Counted from the stretch's first letter, positions 33,511-42,596 are shown. The stretch: DNA of 64,000 nt from Mesorhizobium sp. M4B.F.Ca.ET.203.01.1.1 (GCF_004791025.1 NZ_SRUO01000008.1:124001-188000); one strand, 5' to 3'. The notes: generated by a model from the sequence alone, not told the origin. A program made the numbers and translations.

Positions 33511-33783
33511 CTACGAGCAGCTGCCGGCTTCGTCGGCCGGGGCAACCTCGCCAGCAGGCTTGAATTTTGCGTGCGGCAGGGCTCGCAGATAGCGATCTAG
33601 ATCTTCGTAGAAGAGGACGGTGCGGGCGCCCTTCTTACGAGCCATTAGCAGGCCGGCACGCATATCCTTATAGAGCTGGGCGCGGCACAAGCCGGTATAG
33701 ATCACCGCACCCTTGACGTCTGTTGCCGATTGCGGGCGCTGCGGTGTTGCGGTTGGCGTACGGCCGGACTTGGAAGCCGTCAT
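33511..33783 (-). CDS. AlpA/excisionase-like HTH protein, 90 aa
   Basis: The winged-helix pattern of AlpA/MerR-type excisionases is seen at VIYTGLCRAQLYKDMRAGLLMARKKGARTVLFYEDLDRYLRAL. Such proteins control excision or activate satellite operons (AlpA in P4 and in PICIs). It is followed by the 75-aa gene and the replication unit, and preceded by a 310-bp region carrying direct repeats (33916-34006) that could be its operator. Confidence 0.75.
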   Translation of the reverse strand: MTASKSGRTPTATPQRPQSATDVKGAVIYTGLCRAQLYKDMRAGLLMARKKGARTVLFYEDLDRYLRALPHAKFKPAGEVAPADEAGSCS

Positions 33784-33915
33784 GATGCTGCCTCACAGGG
33801 AAATTGAGCCAGCACGATTAGTAGGCACGTCTATATGAGTGTAAACAAGGACATTGGCGACCAAGCCCCTGGTCGATCGCCGCGTGAGCAATCAAAGATT
33901 TCTGGAACGCCCCCC

Positions 33916-34006
33916 AGAGCGGCTACGACTAGCTGCAGATGATTTTTCCATTCGATTTCTCTATAACTGCCTGCAGAGCCGCTAGGACGACCTGTAGGCG
34001 ATTTTT
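33916..34006. promoter_or_regulatory. Imperfect 32-bp direct repeat upstream of alpA-like gene
   Basis: 33916-33947 and 33975-34006 share AGAGC-GCTA-GAC-CTG-AG-GATTTTT, about 25 of 32 positions, with a spacing of 59. They lie between the AlpA-like gene and the 3' end of the integrase gene in a 310-bp space without genes. Candidate operator for the AlpA-like regulator. Confidence 0.5.
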
Positions 34007-34093
34007 GGTTTGAGTTCGATTTCGGACATTATCCCCGTTATCCACAAGGTGGCCCCCATCATTGTTCGCCAACGCGCAGGGGCACAACATTGC

Positions 34094-35413
34094 TCATTGG
34101 TCTGTTATCAGCGGAATGATGGCGCTCGCAGATAGCTCATCGAGCAGGTCGACGATGGCCGAGGCATAGTGGCGTTCAATCATCGTCGTGCTGGTGTCAT
34201 GCAGCGCGGCCACAAGCCGAACGGGTAGGCCTGCCCTAAGCTGGCGAACGATGGACGAATGCCGCAATGAATAAGGCACGACCTCGCGCGACACGCCGGC
34301 GCGGGTGACGATCTCCAGCCAAGGCCGAGCCAATTCGCTTGCTGCAATCCAAGGTCCACGGGCATCGCGAACCCATTGTGGCGGCTGGGAGTCGGTGGCC
34401 TTCGTTTGAACATGGCGCCACCGTTGAAGCAAAGCGTCACCGCGCTGCTTTCCTGCAATCGCGGGGCGCAACTGATCGATAACATCAACGCCAACTCTGA
34501 TACCGACGTGCGTTGTTTTTTTCGTACCCCTGCCCTTACGGCTCGTCGGCACCATCAATCGGCTTTGTGGTATCTGAACATCGCCTACAGTCATGCGAGC
34601 GACTTGCGAAAAGCGGGCTCCGGTCGCGGACAGCACCAGCACCATGCGCAAAAGGTCACCGTCCCAACCCTGGTCGGCATCGACCAGGCTCGCCGCCTCG
34701 ATTATGCGGCGGATATCTGCGTCGGGCAGTGCGGCCTGGTCGCGAGCAATAGGTGGCGCGGCCTCGCCTGCTGACAACCCATTCTTGATGACGACCGCCA
34801 CATCAGCCGGAAGGCGGGAACGATTTTTGACAGCTGCGGCGTTGAGGGCCGCCTTGAGATCGTTGACCACCCGGCGAACAGTCGACACTGACAGATCGGG
34901 CTGTCGACGGCTCCTCCATTGGTCAAAATGAGCCTCTTTCAAATCGTAGAGCGCTACATCAGAGACGGGATCCGACAACACGTGTCGGGAAAGCCTCAGC
35001 CGTGCATCACCCCGCAATCTGCCTTTGCCTGCCACGGCACGTTCCCGCGCGGCCTGCAGTTCAATGTAGTTCTCCACGGCCGAACGCACTGTCGGCGCAG
35101 GGCCCTCCGCGGAAGCTATTTCCGCTGCATGCCACGAGGAAATCTTCGCCCGGGCAGCACTCTTGGCCTGCTCAAAGTCAAAAACGTTGACGCCATCCGC
35201 GTCCAAAAAATCATCCGCAATGCCAATCTGCTCAACGCGGTAACGTTTGTCGCCGAGCGATTCGATCGCCTGCCAAACCCCTCCCCGCGGTTTTCTTTGG
35301 TAGCCGATAGCAAGGGTTGGCCCGAGTGACCGGCAATACGGCTTCTTTCGCGGCTTGAGCTGCTTGCGGGCATTGCGCGTCGTTATCGCCGCTTCTGTCC
35401 TGGTTCGCGCCAT
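34094..35413 (-). CDS. int: Tyrosine recombinase (site-specific integrase), 439 aa
   Basis: The C-terminal catalytic domain is recognisable: the first Arg in LSATGARFSQVARM (about residue 270), Lys in the beta-hairpin SRKGRGTKKTTHV, then PYSLRHSSIVRQL (second Arg, with Tyr in the place of the usual first His of HxxR), HDTSTTM and the nucleophile in ERHYAS. A central SAM-like arm-binding segment runs from about 100 to 200. The gene starts 170 bp from attR and reads into the island, the usual place for an integrase that acts on tRNA 3' ends. It should mediate integration and excision at the tRNA-Glu repeats. Confidence 0.93.
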   Translation of the reverse strand: MARTRTEAAITTRNARKQLKPRKKPYCRSLGPTLAIGYQRKPRGGVWQAIESLGDKRYRVEQIGIADDFLDADGVNVFDFEQAKSAARAKISSWHAAEIASAEGPAPTVRSAVENYIELQAARERAVAGKGRLRGDARLRLSRHVLSDPVSDVALYDLKEAHFDQWRSRRQPDLSVSTVRRVVNDLKAALNAAAVKNRSRLPADVAVVIKNGLSAGEAAPPIARDQAALPDADIRRIIEAASLVDADQGWDGDLLRMVLVLSATGARFSQVARMTVGDVQIPQSRLMVPTSRKGRGTKKTTHVGIRVGVDVIDQLRPAIAGKQRGDALLQRWRHVQTKATDSQPPQWVRDARGPWIAASELARPWLEIVTRAGVSREVVPYSLRHSSIVRQLRAGLPVRLVAALHDTSTTMIERHYASAIVDLLDELSASAIIPLITDQ

Positions 35414-35584
35414 GTGGCCTGTCCCGCCTCAAGAGTTGACCCGAAATCGGTCCCGAAATACACCCGCGGACGCGAGAAGACAACCCTAGACATGTCTCAC
35501 AAACTATCAAACGAATACAAAGGTTTATGCTATACGCCGATAGACACGAGTAGACGATCAGGCGATCCCCATGAGGCGAAAAGT

Positions 35585-35633
35585 CCGCCCTTTCACGGCG
35601 GTAACAGGGGTTCGATTCCCCTTGGGCGTACCA
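35585..35633 (+). repeat. attR: 49-bp tRNA-Glu 3' duplicate at right end of island
   Basis: Exact copy of 287-335 (anticodon stem through CCA) without the 5' half of a tRNA. Unrelated sequence precedes it, so it cannot be a tRNA gene. Together with 287-335 it marks the island limits. Confidence 0.93.
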
Positions 35634-35780
35634 AATTCCCAAGTGCCTTGATTTCATTGAGTGTTCGAAGACGCTTCCGAACAAACGAGAGAGCTGTTCC
35701 ACCGAGCGCAGCGCTGTGTTGTCCTCGCAGTCCCCTGTGCCCCCCACAGCCGTCATCGCAATCCTGTACGGGAAGTGGCG

Positions 35781-37706
35781 CTAAGCTCCACCAGACCGCG
35801 CTTCGGGCCCGCTGGTTGATCGGCCTTCCGCCTCGGCCAAGCTGATCTCCAGGCGCTCGATCAGCGCCCGATAGCGCGGATGATCGCGCAGCGGATTCAT
35901 ATCCACGTCCTGCGCCATCCAGTGCACTTGCTGCAATCCAAGCTGCGGCACGCTGTGCTCCAACGTGTCGATCGCCTTTTCGACGGCGCCGATCGCCGCC
36001 AGGAAACACGCGACATTGTAGTGGCTGTTGTAGTCCTCCGGATCGATGGTGATCGCGCGCTCGGCCCACTCAAGGGCGCGTTCCTCCAGGCCGAGATTGT
36101 GGAGGATGTAACAGCCATAGGCATAGGCTGCCCCATCGTCCGGATACAGTTGCATGGCTTTCTCGATGCGGGTCAGCACCCCCCGTGAAAGCCTGTGGGC
36201 CTCCTCGTCGTCGCCCAGGGTCTTGCGGCAATCCCACAGCATGCACATCGCACCATAGCTGTTGCGATCGACCTCCGCCGCCTTCTCATAGGCGGCTGCG
36301 GCCTCTGCAAACTTGCGCTCCATGCGCAGCACGTCGCCCAGGGTCCTGTGCGCCTCGTAGAGATTGGGATCGAGCGCGATTGCTCGCCGGCAGGCAACGC
36401 CTGCCAACTCGATCTGCTCCTTCTGGAAATGTGCCATCGCGTCGGCCACGTGTGCTTCCGCCAGCGTCGAGTCCAATGCCAGCGCGCGCTGCGCCTCGGC
36501 GCTTAAGGTGACGAGATTTGCGCTGCGATCTCCGGATCTCAGCAACATGCCTTCAGCCAGCGCCAGCCCGGCCCGCGCCAGCGCGTATTCGGGATCGATC
36601 TCGAGCGCTCGCTGGTAGAGGCGTCGGGCGGAAAGGTGATTGCGACGGCCCAGACGCAGGAAATGCTGCCGTCCCATCAGGTAATATTGATAGGCTTCGA
36701 CGTTCTCGGTCGTGCGCTTGCCGATGGCAGCATGCTCGGCCGGCATCAGCCGGATTTTCAGGGCATCGACGATGGCCCGCGCGATCTCGTCCTGGAGCGC
36801 AAATATGTCGTTGAGATCGCGGTCGTAGCGCTCGGCCCACAGATGATGCCCACTCATCCCGTCGATCAACTGCGCGGTGATGCGAACGCGACTACCCGCC
36901 TTGCGCACGCTGCCTTCCAGCACATGCGAAACGCGCAATTGCCGCGCCGCTTCGCTCACGTCCATTGCCTTGCCTTTGAGGGCGAAGGTCGTGTTGCGCG
37001 CAGTGACCGCCAATGCGCCGACCTTGCTGAGGTCCGTTATGATGTCCTCGGTGATTCCGTCAGAGAAATATTCCTGCTCGGGGTCGCCGCTCATGTTGTT
37101 GAAGGGAAGGACGGCGATCGACGGCTTGGCCTGGGCGGCCGGCTCGGTTTTCTCTCGAGCGATCGAGGCAATGGATCGGGGCGGCGCGTCTGCGAAGAGG
37201 TCGACGTTATAGACCCTGACCGGCCGCTCGATGTTCTTCAATATCTGCTCGCCCGTATCGTCGAAGGCCAAGTCGAGCCGGTTGCCAACATTGTCGCGGA
37301 CCGAGCCGGATACTGCTACGCCCCCCGGCCTGGCCATGCTCTCGATACGCGCCGCGATGTTGACGCCGTCGCCGTAAATGTCGTTGTCCTCGACAATGAC
37401 ATCGCCGAGATGGACGCCGATGCGGAACTCGATCCGCCTGTCTTCCGAAACGTCGACATTGCGCTCGCGCATTTTGCGCTGGATCTCGGCGGCACACGCC
37501 ACGGCGTTCACCACGCTTGGGAATTCGACCAGCATGCCGTCGCCGGTGAGCTTGACGATCCGCCCCCGGTGTTCGGCAATCTTGGCGTCCGCCATCTCGC
37601 GTCGGTGGGTCTTCAGCGCCGACAGCGTGCCCGCCTCGTCCAGCCCCATGAGCCTGGAGTAGCCGACCACATCGGCAGCGAGGATCGCGGTAAGCCGGCG
37701 CTCCAT
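35781..37706 (-). CDS. Class III adenylate/guanylate cyclase with TPR tail, 641 aa
   Basis: The N-terminal cyclase homology domain has ILAADVVGYS and KLTGDGMLVEF (two metal Asp), the substrate-selecting Lys before TGDG, and GDGVNIAARIE with the transition-state Asn and Arg, so it should be active on ATP. After a linker comes the PSIAVLPFNNMSGDPEQEYFSDGITEDI region typical of these TPR-cyclases, then several TPR-like repeats (about 340-620). First chromosomal gene right of the island. It makes a cyclic nucleotide in response to an unknown input. Confidence 0.9.
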   Translation of the reverse strand: MERRLTAILAADVVGYSRLMGLDEAGTLSALKTHRREMADAKIAEHRGRIVKLTGDGMLVEFPSVVNAVACAAEIQRKMRERNVDVSEDRRIEFRIGVHLGDVIVEDNDIYGDGVNIAARIESMARPGGVAVSGSVRDNVGNRLDLAFDDTGEQILKNIERPVRVYNVDLFADAPPRSIASIAREKTEPAAQAKPSIAVLPFNNMSGDPEQEYFSDGITEDIITDLSKVGALAVTARNTTFALKGKAMDVSEAARQLRVSHVLEGSVRKAGSRVRITAQLIDGMSGHHLWAERYDRDLNDIFALQDEIARAIVDALKIRLMPAEHAAIGKRTTENVEAYQYYLMGRQHFLRLGRRNHLSARRLYQRALEIDPEYALARAGLALAEGMLLRSGDRSANLVTLSAEAQRALALDSTLAEAHVADAMAHFQKEQIELAGVACRRAIALDPNLYEAHRTLGDVLRMERKFAEAAAAYEKAAEVDRNSYGAMCMLWDCRKTLGDDEEAHRLSRGVLTRIEKAMQLYPDDGAAYAYGCYILHNLGLEERALEWAERAITIDPEDYNSHYNVACFLAAIGAVEKAIDTLEHSVPQLGLQQVHWMAQDVDMNPLRDHPRYRALIERLEISLAEAEGRSTSGPEARSGGA

Positions 37707-37897
37707 TAGTGAAGTCCGAGTTGTTCAGAGAAGTCCAAAGTATCAGGTTCGATGGTACGTGCTACATGGAAATTCCGCTGCCGCAGCCCTTGGGCACCAG
37801 GAGGGATTGTGGCTCTGCCCTACTCCATTTGAGGTATGCCCTGACGTAAGGACAGCCTTTTGCGCATGTGCTAATAAGCCATGGCAGGAGGGATGCC

Positions 37898-38770
37898 ATG
37901 CCGTCCTTGAGGTGGGCTGCTGTTGTCGCGCTTGCCGCGACGCTCAGCAATACGACACCGATAGCCGCCGCCGAAACAGTCGGCAAGGCCGTCGTGATCA
38001 AGACTGCCGTCACCGGCGCAACCGGACCGCTGGTGGTCAGCGCGCCCGTTCATCGGGACGAACGTATCAGGACATCCAATACCGGGCTTGGCCAATTCGT
38101 GTTCCTGGATGGCACCAAACTGGCTGTAGGGTGGGGCTCTTCCGTCGTCATCGACAAGTACGTCTTCAACGATGATAATTCGGTGAAGAACCTTACTATC
38201 CGCGCCGCCAAGGGAACGTTTCGCTGGATAAGCGGAAGCTCGTCCTCGTCCGCCTACCAGATCGTCACGCCCGCGGGCACGATAGGGGTGCGGGGAACAG
38301 CATTCGACGTTCACATCGCGCCCAACGGCAAAACCGCCGTCGTGCTCCTGAAGGGGTCGGCTCGGTTCTGCAGCGGTGGCGGATGCAGGGAACTGAAGCA
38401 GCGCTGCGATTGTGTGGTCGCGTCGCCATCAGGCGCAATGAGCGACGTTACCAAGGTCAATCGATCTGTGCTCACCGCACTCGGCACCCAGCGGGCGTTG
38501 CCGTTTCTGACCGGCACTCAGCAGCTTTCGGGAGGCTTCGGTACCGGCGGAAATTGCGGGCTTAAGGTCGCCATTCAGCAGGAGCATACGCCGCGGCCGC
38601 AGCAGCAACGGGCGCCCAGTCCACCCAGTCCGGGCACACCCAATCCGCCGGATCCGCCGGACCCGCCGGCCCCGCCAACGGATGACGGCAACAACGGTCA
38701 TGGAAATGACCCGGGCAAGCACGACCCCAGCAATCCCGGAAAATCCTACGGTCCTGGCCGAAAATACTGA
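37898..38770 (+). CDS. FecR-domain secreted protein, 290 aa
   Basis: The ATG at 37898 follows AGGAGG. A signal peptide (about 1-27, ending AAAETV) is followed by a FecR domain: APVHRDERIRTSNTGLGQFVFLDGTKLAVGWGS, then AAKGTFRWISG and TPAGTIGVRGTAFDV. Residues 170-180 are Cys-rich. The C terminus is low-complexity Pro/Gly/Asp/Asn. FecR-domain proteins beside CHASE2 cyclases are common in Rhizobiales; both lie in the periplasm or face it, so they may work together. Its stop converges on that of the cyclase gene. Confidence 0.85.
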   Translation: MPSLRWAAVVALAATLSNTTPIAAAETVGKAVVIKTAVTGATGPLVVSAPVHRDERIRTSNTGLGQFVFLDGTKLAVGWGSSVVIDKYVFNDDNSVKNLTIRAAKGTFRWISGSSSSSAYQIVTPAGTIGVRGTAFDVHIAPNGKTAVVLLKGSARFCSGGGCRELKQRCDCVVASPSGAMSDVTKVNRSVLTALGTQRALPFLTGTQQLSGGFGTGGNCGLKVAIQQEHTPRPQQQRAPSPPSPGTPNPPDPPDPPAPPTDDGNNGHGNDPGKHDPSNPGKSYGPGRKY

Positions 38771-38916
38771 TAGGGCAAGCGCAACAGACAGCCGCTCTTT
38801 TTCCTGGCGCGTCCTGCGCTCGGCTTCGCTGGCCGGTCGGGGCTGAGTCCTTCTAGATCGGTGTGGCCGAAAAAGAGCAGCGAGCGCGGCGGCCAACTGC
38901 CGTGTCCAAATGCAGG

Positions 38917-41121
38917 TCAGGAGTTGGAGCCGAATTGTTGCTCCGCATAGCCGGCAGTCGCTTCCACCCCCGCTCCCGCCCGTTTGGCAAGAAAATCATC
39001 CGCTCTGCGCGATATCCTGCCATAGAAGTCCTGCAAGCCCGCCGGCAAGCCCGCGGCCTTGGCTTTGGCCGCCGCGATGATCTTTCGGCTGCCTGGCGAG
39101 CGCGAACGCAACGCCTCGATGAGCTTGCCGTGCAGAAGCCGCAATTCCGCAAAATCCGGCGACGAGGCAACACTTTCATCGCCGACGACGGCATTGATTC
39201 TCGTCCTCGCCCTTTTTCCCTTGAGCTCCAGCGATCCCGCGTCGAGGAAAGCCCAGCCTGGCAGCGATCTTACGGTGTCGTCGGACGCGAGGATGTCGAA
39301 GCTCACCGTCTTGCACACCGTCTCGATACGCGCTGCGGTGTTCACTGCGTCGCCCACCGCCGAATAGTTGAATCGCGACTCAGCACCCATGTTTCCCACG
39401 CAGGCGACGCCGGTATGGATTCCGATGCCGATGCGAACCGCCTGCTCGGCCCCGAATCCGAATGCGTCGCTTTCGTTGAGGCGGGCAATCGTCTCGCGCA
39501 TGGCCAATGCCGCGCGAACGGCTTTGGCGGGATGATCGGCGACATCGATTGGGGCATTCCAAAAGGCCATGATCGAATCGCCGATGAACTTGTCGAGTGT
39601 GCCTTCGTTGGCGGTGACATGACGGCTGAGCGCGTCGAGAAGCGTGTTCAGAAACCCCACGACGGCGGTGGGCGGCAGTCTTTCGCTGATCTCGGTGAAG
39701 TTGCGTACATCGACAAACATCACGGTCAACTCGCGGTCGTCGCCGCCAAGACGAAGCGCGTCGCGGGTGTGCTCGATACGGTAGAGCAGCGATGGCGACA
39801 AATATTGACCGAACGCCCGCCGGATAGCGCGCCGCTCCCGGTCAGTCACCAGGAAGCGGAAAGAGGTGGTCGCGAAATGCGTGATCGAGCCCATGACGAT
39901 TGGCGCAAACGGGTCGAACAGCAGTCCCGCAAGCGAAAAGGCAAGCCATGATGCAACGAGCGCCATGCCGGTGATCGCCAGGCCGCAGGCGAGAGCAATC
40001 GCAGGGCTCACGAAAATCGTGAGAAGCACCAGAAGGCTGCCCAGCATCGCGATCGACGCGATTTCCAGCCCGTTTGCCCAGTCGGGCCGCGACAGATAGT
40101 GGCCGGACAGCACCTGTTCAACCATCTGCGCGTGGAGCGAGACGCCCGGCACGTTCTCACCGAGCGCCGTGACACGAATATCCTGCAGCCCGGCGGAGGA
40201 AGTGCCGACAAACACGATGTTGCCTTCGATCGCGGCCCTTGTTTGGGGCGAGACGCCATTGGGTGCAAGCACGTCCTTCGCCGAAACATACCGTTCCGCC
40301 CTGTCGGGGCTGACATAGAGCCAGAGTTCGCCTGCCGAGGTCACCGGGATAACGAAGTCGCCGATCTTGACGGAGGTCATTATGCCCTGCCCCTCGGGCG
40401 CGCCGGCAATCAGATAGGTGGAGGCGCCCTGCGCTACCCTCATGGCTTCGAGAGCAAGACCCGGATAAAGCTGCTCGCCATCACTCAGAAAGAGTGGAGC
40501 TGTCCTCACCACAGCGGTCGATTTGCCTGGATTGAGGCTGATATGTCCGATGCCGGCGGCATTGGCCTCAAGCTGCGGCCGCAGCGGTGTGGCTGCCTTG
40601 ATATGGGGAGGAGCATCGACCGGGCTCTCGCCGGTAAAGGCAATGCCAGCCTTCACCTGCGGGTGATAGGTCCCTTCGTTGGAGATGCCGTAACCCAGGA
40701 CAACCGGCTTGCCGGCGATCGACCGGGCGAAGATCTCGTCGTTGTCGGGCAGGCGATCGAGCAGGGCAGGATCGATGCCTGGCACGTCGCGGACAACAGT
40801 GCGAGGCGACAGACGATCGGGCTCGGCGAAAAGGATGTCGAATGCGACGACTGCCGCGCCAAGCTCCGCCAGTTTATCGACCAGGGCGGCCATGCGATCC
40901 CTGGGCCACGGCCACTGCCCGAACTGCCGCAACGAAGCCTCGTCTATGTCGACCACGCGGACGGGCATCGCCTCGAAGCTGCGAGGTGCCAGCCGCTGAT
41001 ATTGGTCGAAAGTCGCTTCGCGGGCGAGTCTCAACGGCTGCGGGTCGCTCGCCCGGACAATGGTCAGCGCCGCTACCAGCGACAGGCCCAGGACGACGCC
41101 GGCCAACTGAGCGCGTGTCAT
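38917..41121 (-). CDS. CHASE2-domain adenylate/guanylate cyclase, 734 aa
   Basis: An N-terminal membrane anchor (about 5-25) is followed by a periplasmic CHASE2 sensor (VVDIDEASLRQFGQWPWPRDR, AFDILFAEPD), then three membrane helices (about 350-425) and a C-terminal cyclase domain with FVDVRNFTE, TLDKFIGDSIMAFW and GDAVNTAARIE. Metal Asp, specificity Lys and catalytic Asn/Arg are present, so it should be active. It faces the FecR gene tail to tail. The 295 bp upstream of its start hold no gene that I can support. Confidence 0.9.
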   Translation of the reverse strand: MTRAQLAGVVLGLSLVAALTIVRASDPQPLRLAREATFDQYQRLAPRSFEAMPVRVVDIDEASLRQFGQWPWPRDRMAALVDKLAELGAAVVAFDILFAEPDRLSPRTVVRDVPGIDPALLDRLPDNDEIFARSIAGKPVVLGYGISNEGTYHPQVKAGIAFTGESPVDAPPHIKAATPLRPQLEANAAGIGHISLNPGKSTAVVRTAPLFLSDGEQLYPGLALEAMRVAQGASTYLIAGAPEGQGIMTSVKIGDFVIPVTSAGELWLYVSPDRAERYVSAKDVLAPNGVSPQTRAAIEGNIVFVGTSSAGLQDIRVTALGENVPGVSLHAQMVEQVLSGHYLSRPDWANGLEIASIAMLGSLLVLLTIFVSPAIALACGLAITGMALVASWLAFSLAGLLFDPFAPIVMGSITHFATTSFRFLVTDRERRAIRRAFGQYLSPSLLYRIEHTRDALRLGGDDRELTVMFVDVRNFTEISERLPPTAVVGFLNTLLDALSRHVTANEGTLDKFIGDSIMAFWNAPIDVADHPAKAVRAALAMRETIARLNESDAFGFGAEQAVRIGIGIHTGVACVGNMGAESRFNYSAVGDAVNTAARIETVCKTVSFDILASDDTVRSLPGWAFLDAGSLELKGKRARTRINAVVGDESVASSPDFAELRLLHGKLIEALRSRSPGSRKIIAAAKAKAAGLPAGLQDFYGRISRRADDFLAKRAGAGVEATAGYAEQQFGSNS

Positions 41122-41416
41122 GACCTCTGCACCAGTTGCTGAGCCGCGTCCTGCATGGTCCCGCCGGGAAGTAGCTTCTCGAACCCCAGGCTAGGCTGCA
41201 TTGTTCCCGGCGAAAGCGCAATCGCTAACCCTACCGCCCTAAGGAGTAGTGCAGTTCTGGCGCTGGCGACTTGCGTAGCCACGACGAACCCAACCGCCGA
41301 AAACGCGAGATCGCGCCTCGGACAGAAACGCGCTGTTAAGGCCGTTCGCGGGTGACAGGAGTCGGCCTCCGCTCGAAAGTGTAAAGTTCGGCCTGCTCTC
41401 AGCCGTGGAGGCGGGA

Positions 41417-41668
41417 ATGCATTTGCTTCGGATGGCACTCCTGTGCGCGGCCATTGTCGGCTTGGCAGGGCCGCTGGCCGTTAGCGCTGAGGAGCAGCCT
41501 GCTCCGCCGAACGGGCAAGCGGTGCCAGAGCAGCCGTCAGTTCATTGCGAGGGGCAAAATTGCCTGCCCCCGGCCGAGGACCCTGTCCTGGAGTGCAAGG
41601 GGCAAGACTGCGCGCCGGCTCCAGCGACGGACCAGACGCCAGCTCCGGAGATTGAACAGGTCAAGTGA
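41417..41668 (+). CDS. Small secreted Cys/Pro-rich protein, 83 aa
   Basis: The ATG at 41417 follows GGAGGCGGG. A signal peptide (LLRMALLCAAIVGLAGPLAVSAEE) precedes a 55-residue acidic mature part containing three repeats of a short unit: CEGQNC, CKGQDC and surrounding Pro/Ala. Four cysteines in two CxGQxC motifs suggest metal or disulphide chemistry in the periplasm. Family not recognised. Confidence 0.65.
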   Translation: MHLLRMALLCAAIVGLAGPLAVSAEEQPAPPNGQAVPEQPSVHCEGQNCLPPAEDPVLECKGQDCAPAPATDQTPAPEIEQVK

Positions 41669-41834
41669 GCAAGCATCAGCCGGAACCTGGAACAGGCAGT
41701 CGAGCGACGTCGACCGAATGGGCACAAGGTGCCTGCGCTTTCGCGAGGCGCCTGGAGGGCTTCAGGGTTGGGACGGCGACAAGCCGGACCTGAAATTCAG
41801 CCGCTAGATGCCGGCAAAGGCGGACGATGCGAGC

Positions 41835-42131
41835 TTAGGCCCGCAGTCCCCTCGCCTCGCCGCCGCGCTTACCGGGAACCATCATGTCCCTGGCGAGCAG
41901 GCCGCTGACGCGGCAGAACGCCATGAACGCGCGGCAGGCATCCTCGGTCTTGACCACGTCCACCGTGGCGCCGAAGCAGGCATTGAAGGCGGCCTCATGG
42001 ACCTTGCCCTGGCGGCGGGCCGGCCAGGCCTGCAGGAAATCCAGCGCCTGCTCGACGCCGTAGATCTCCTCGACCGGCAGGCCGGGCGCCGGGGTAATGC
42101 GCACCGGCACCTCGAATTGCAATCTGTCCAT
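41835..42131 (-). CDS. DUF982 domain protein, 98 aa
   Basis: Matches the small rhizobial DUF982 family: VEEIYGVEQALDFLQAWPARRQGKVHEAAFNACFGATVD...ACRAFMAFCR. Soluble. DUF982 genes are numerous in rhizobia and their function is unknown. A long hairpin (42191-42239) lies just upstream of its start, on the side facing the next gene. Confidence 0.8.
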   Translation of the reverse strand: MDRLQFEVPVRITPAPGLPVEEIYGVEQALDFLQAWPARRQGKVHEAAFNACFGATVDVVKTEDACRAFMAFCRVSGLLARDMMVPGKRGGEARGLRA

Positions 42132-42190
42132 TCCAAGTCTCCCCGACCGGTGCTGTCACGGCACCGGCGTTCGTCCTGAAAAATCGCTTT

Positions 42191-42239
42191 GGCCGGGCTT
42201 TTGACTCAGGAATGTGTCCTGAGTGCGGTAAGCCCGGCC
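42191..42239 (-). terminator. Long nested hairpin, probable terminator
   Basis: GGCCGGGCTT (42191-42200) pairs with AAGCCCGGCC (42230-42239), and within the loop ACTCAGGA pairs with TCCTGAGT. Read on the minus strand, it is followed within a few bases by ATTTTTC. It sits just after the stop of the gene at 42245-42481, so it probably ends that transcript; it could also form the leader of the DUF982 mRNA. Confidence 0.6.
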
Positions 42240-42244
42240 TGCGC

Positions 42245-42481
42245 TCATTGGTTGGCCGGATCGGTCTCTGCCTCGAAAGCCATGCGGCTGACGAAGAACA
42301 GGGCGTAGGCCGAGGGCACGGCGAAAATGGCGCCGAGCACCATCGCCGCTGTTCCCGCCATGCCGAGCGTCTCGGCGACCGCCCAAAAAACGGTTCCGAT
42401 GCAGATGATCACCTGGACCGAGAGAAACAGCGCGGCCGAGACACCGCGCGTCAGTGTCTTGAATGTCTTGATGCGTTGCAT
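42245..42481 (-). CDS. Small membrane protein, 78 aa
   Basis: The frame is open to 42730, but the ATG at 42481 (MQRIKTFKTL) gives a sensible protein with two transmembrane helices (about 15-38 and 42-66) joined by a short Gly/Met turn, and an acidic tail. No family recognised. Followed by a hairpin terminator. Confidence 0.6.
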   Translation of the reverse strand: MQRIKTFKTLTRGVSAALFLSVQVIICIGTVFWAVAETLGMAGTAAMVLGAIFAVPSAYALFFVSRMAFEAETDPANQ

Positions 42482-42596
42482 TGAATATGTTTCCGAAAAT
42501 GGCGCGCCACGCGGCGACGGACGGCCAACGGCCGCCGCGCGGTTCGCGACGCGAAAAGTGGGGAATGGTTGAAGGTGCGGTCTGGGACCGCTCAAT

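Larger units (their letters stand above)
287..35633. mobile_element. 35.3-kb satellite-like genomic island in tRNA-Glu carrying anti-phage defence cargo
   Basis: The limits are the two 49-bp tRNA-Glu repeats. Within them, next to the right end, are a tyrosine recombinase, an AlpA-like HTH protein, a replication module (SSB-tailed protein, primase-polymerase, RepA-like ATPase, iterons), a terminase small subunit and an HNH nuclease. No capsid, portal, terminase large subunit, tail, lysis or conjugation gene is seen. That set recalls phage-inducible chromosomal islands and other satellites, although 35 kb is large for them. The remaining 28 kb is cargo: Druantia type I, an Azaca-like operon, an FRG protein and several uncharacterised cassettes. 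Mobility today is unproven. Confidence 0.88.

Noticed and set aside
287..35633. Integrative conjugative element
   Set aside because: No relaxase, coupling protein or type IV secretion gene is seen within the att repeats.
36636..37709. 357-aa plus-strand ORF opposite the TPR-cyclase
   Set aside because: Antisense to intact cyclase motifs; no domain of its own.
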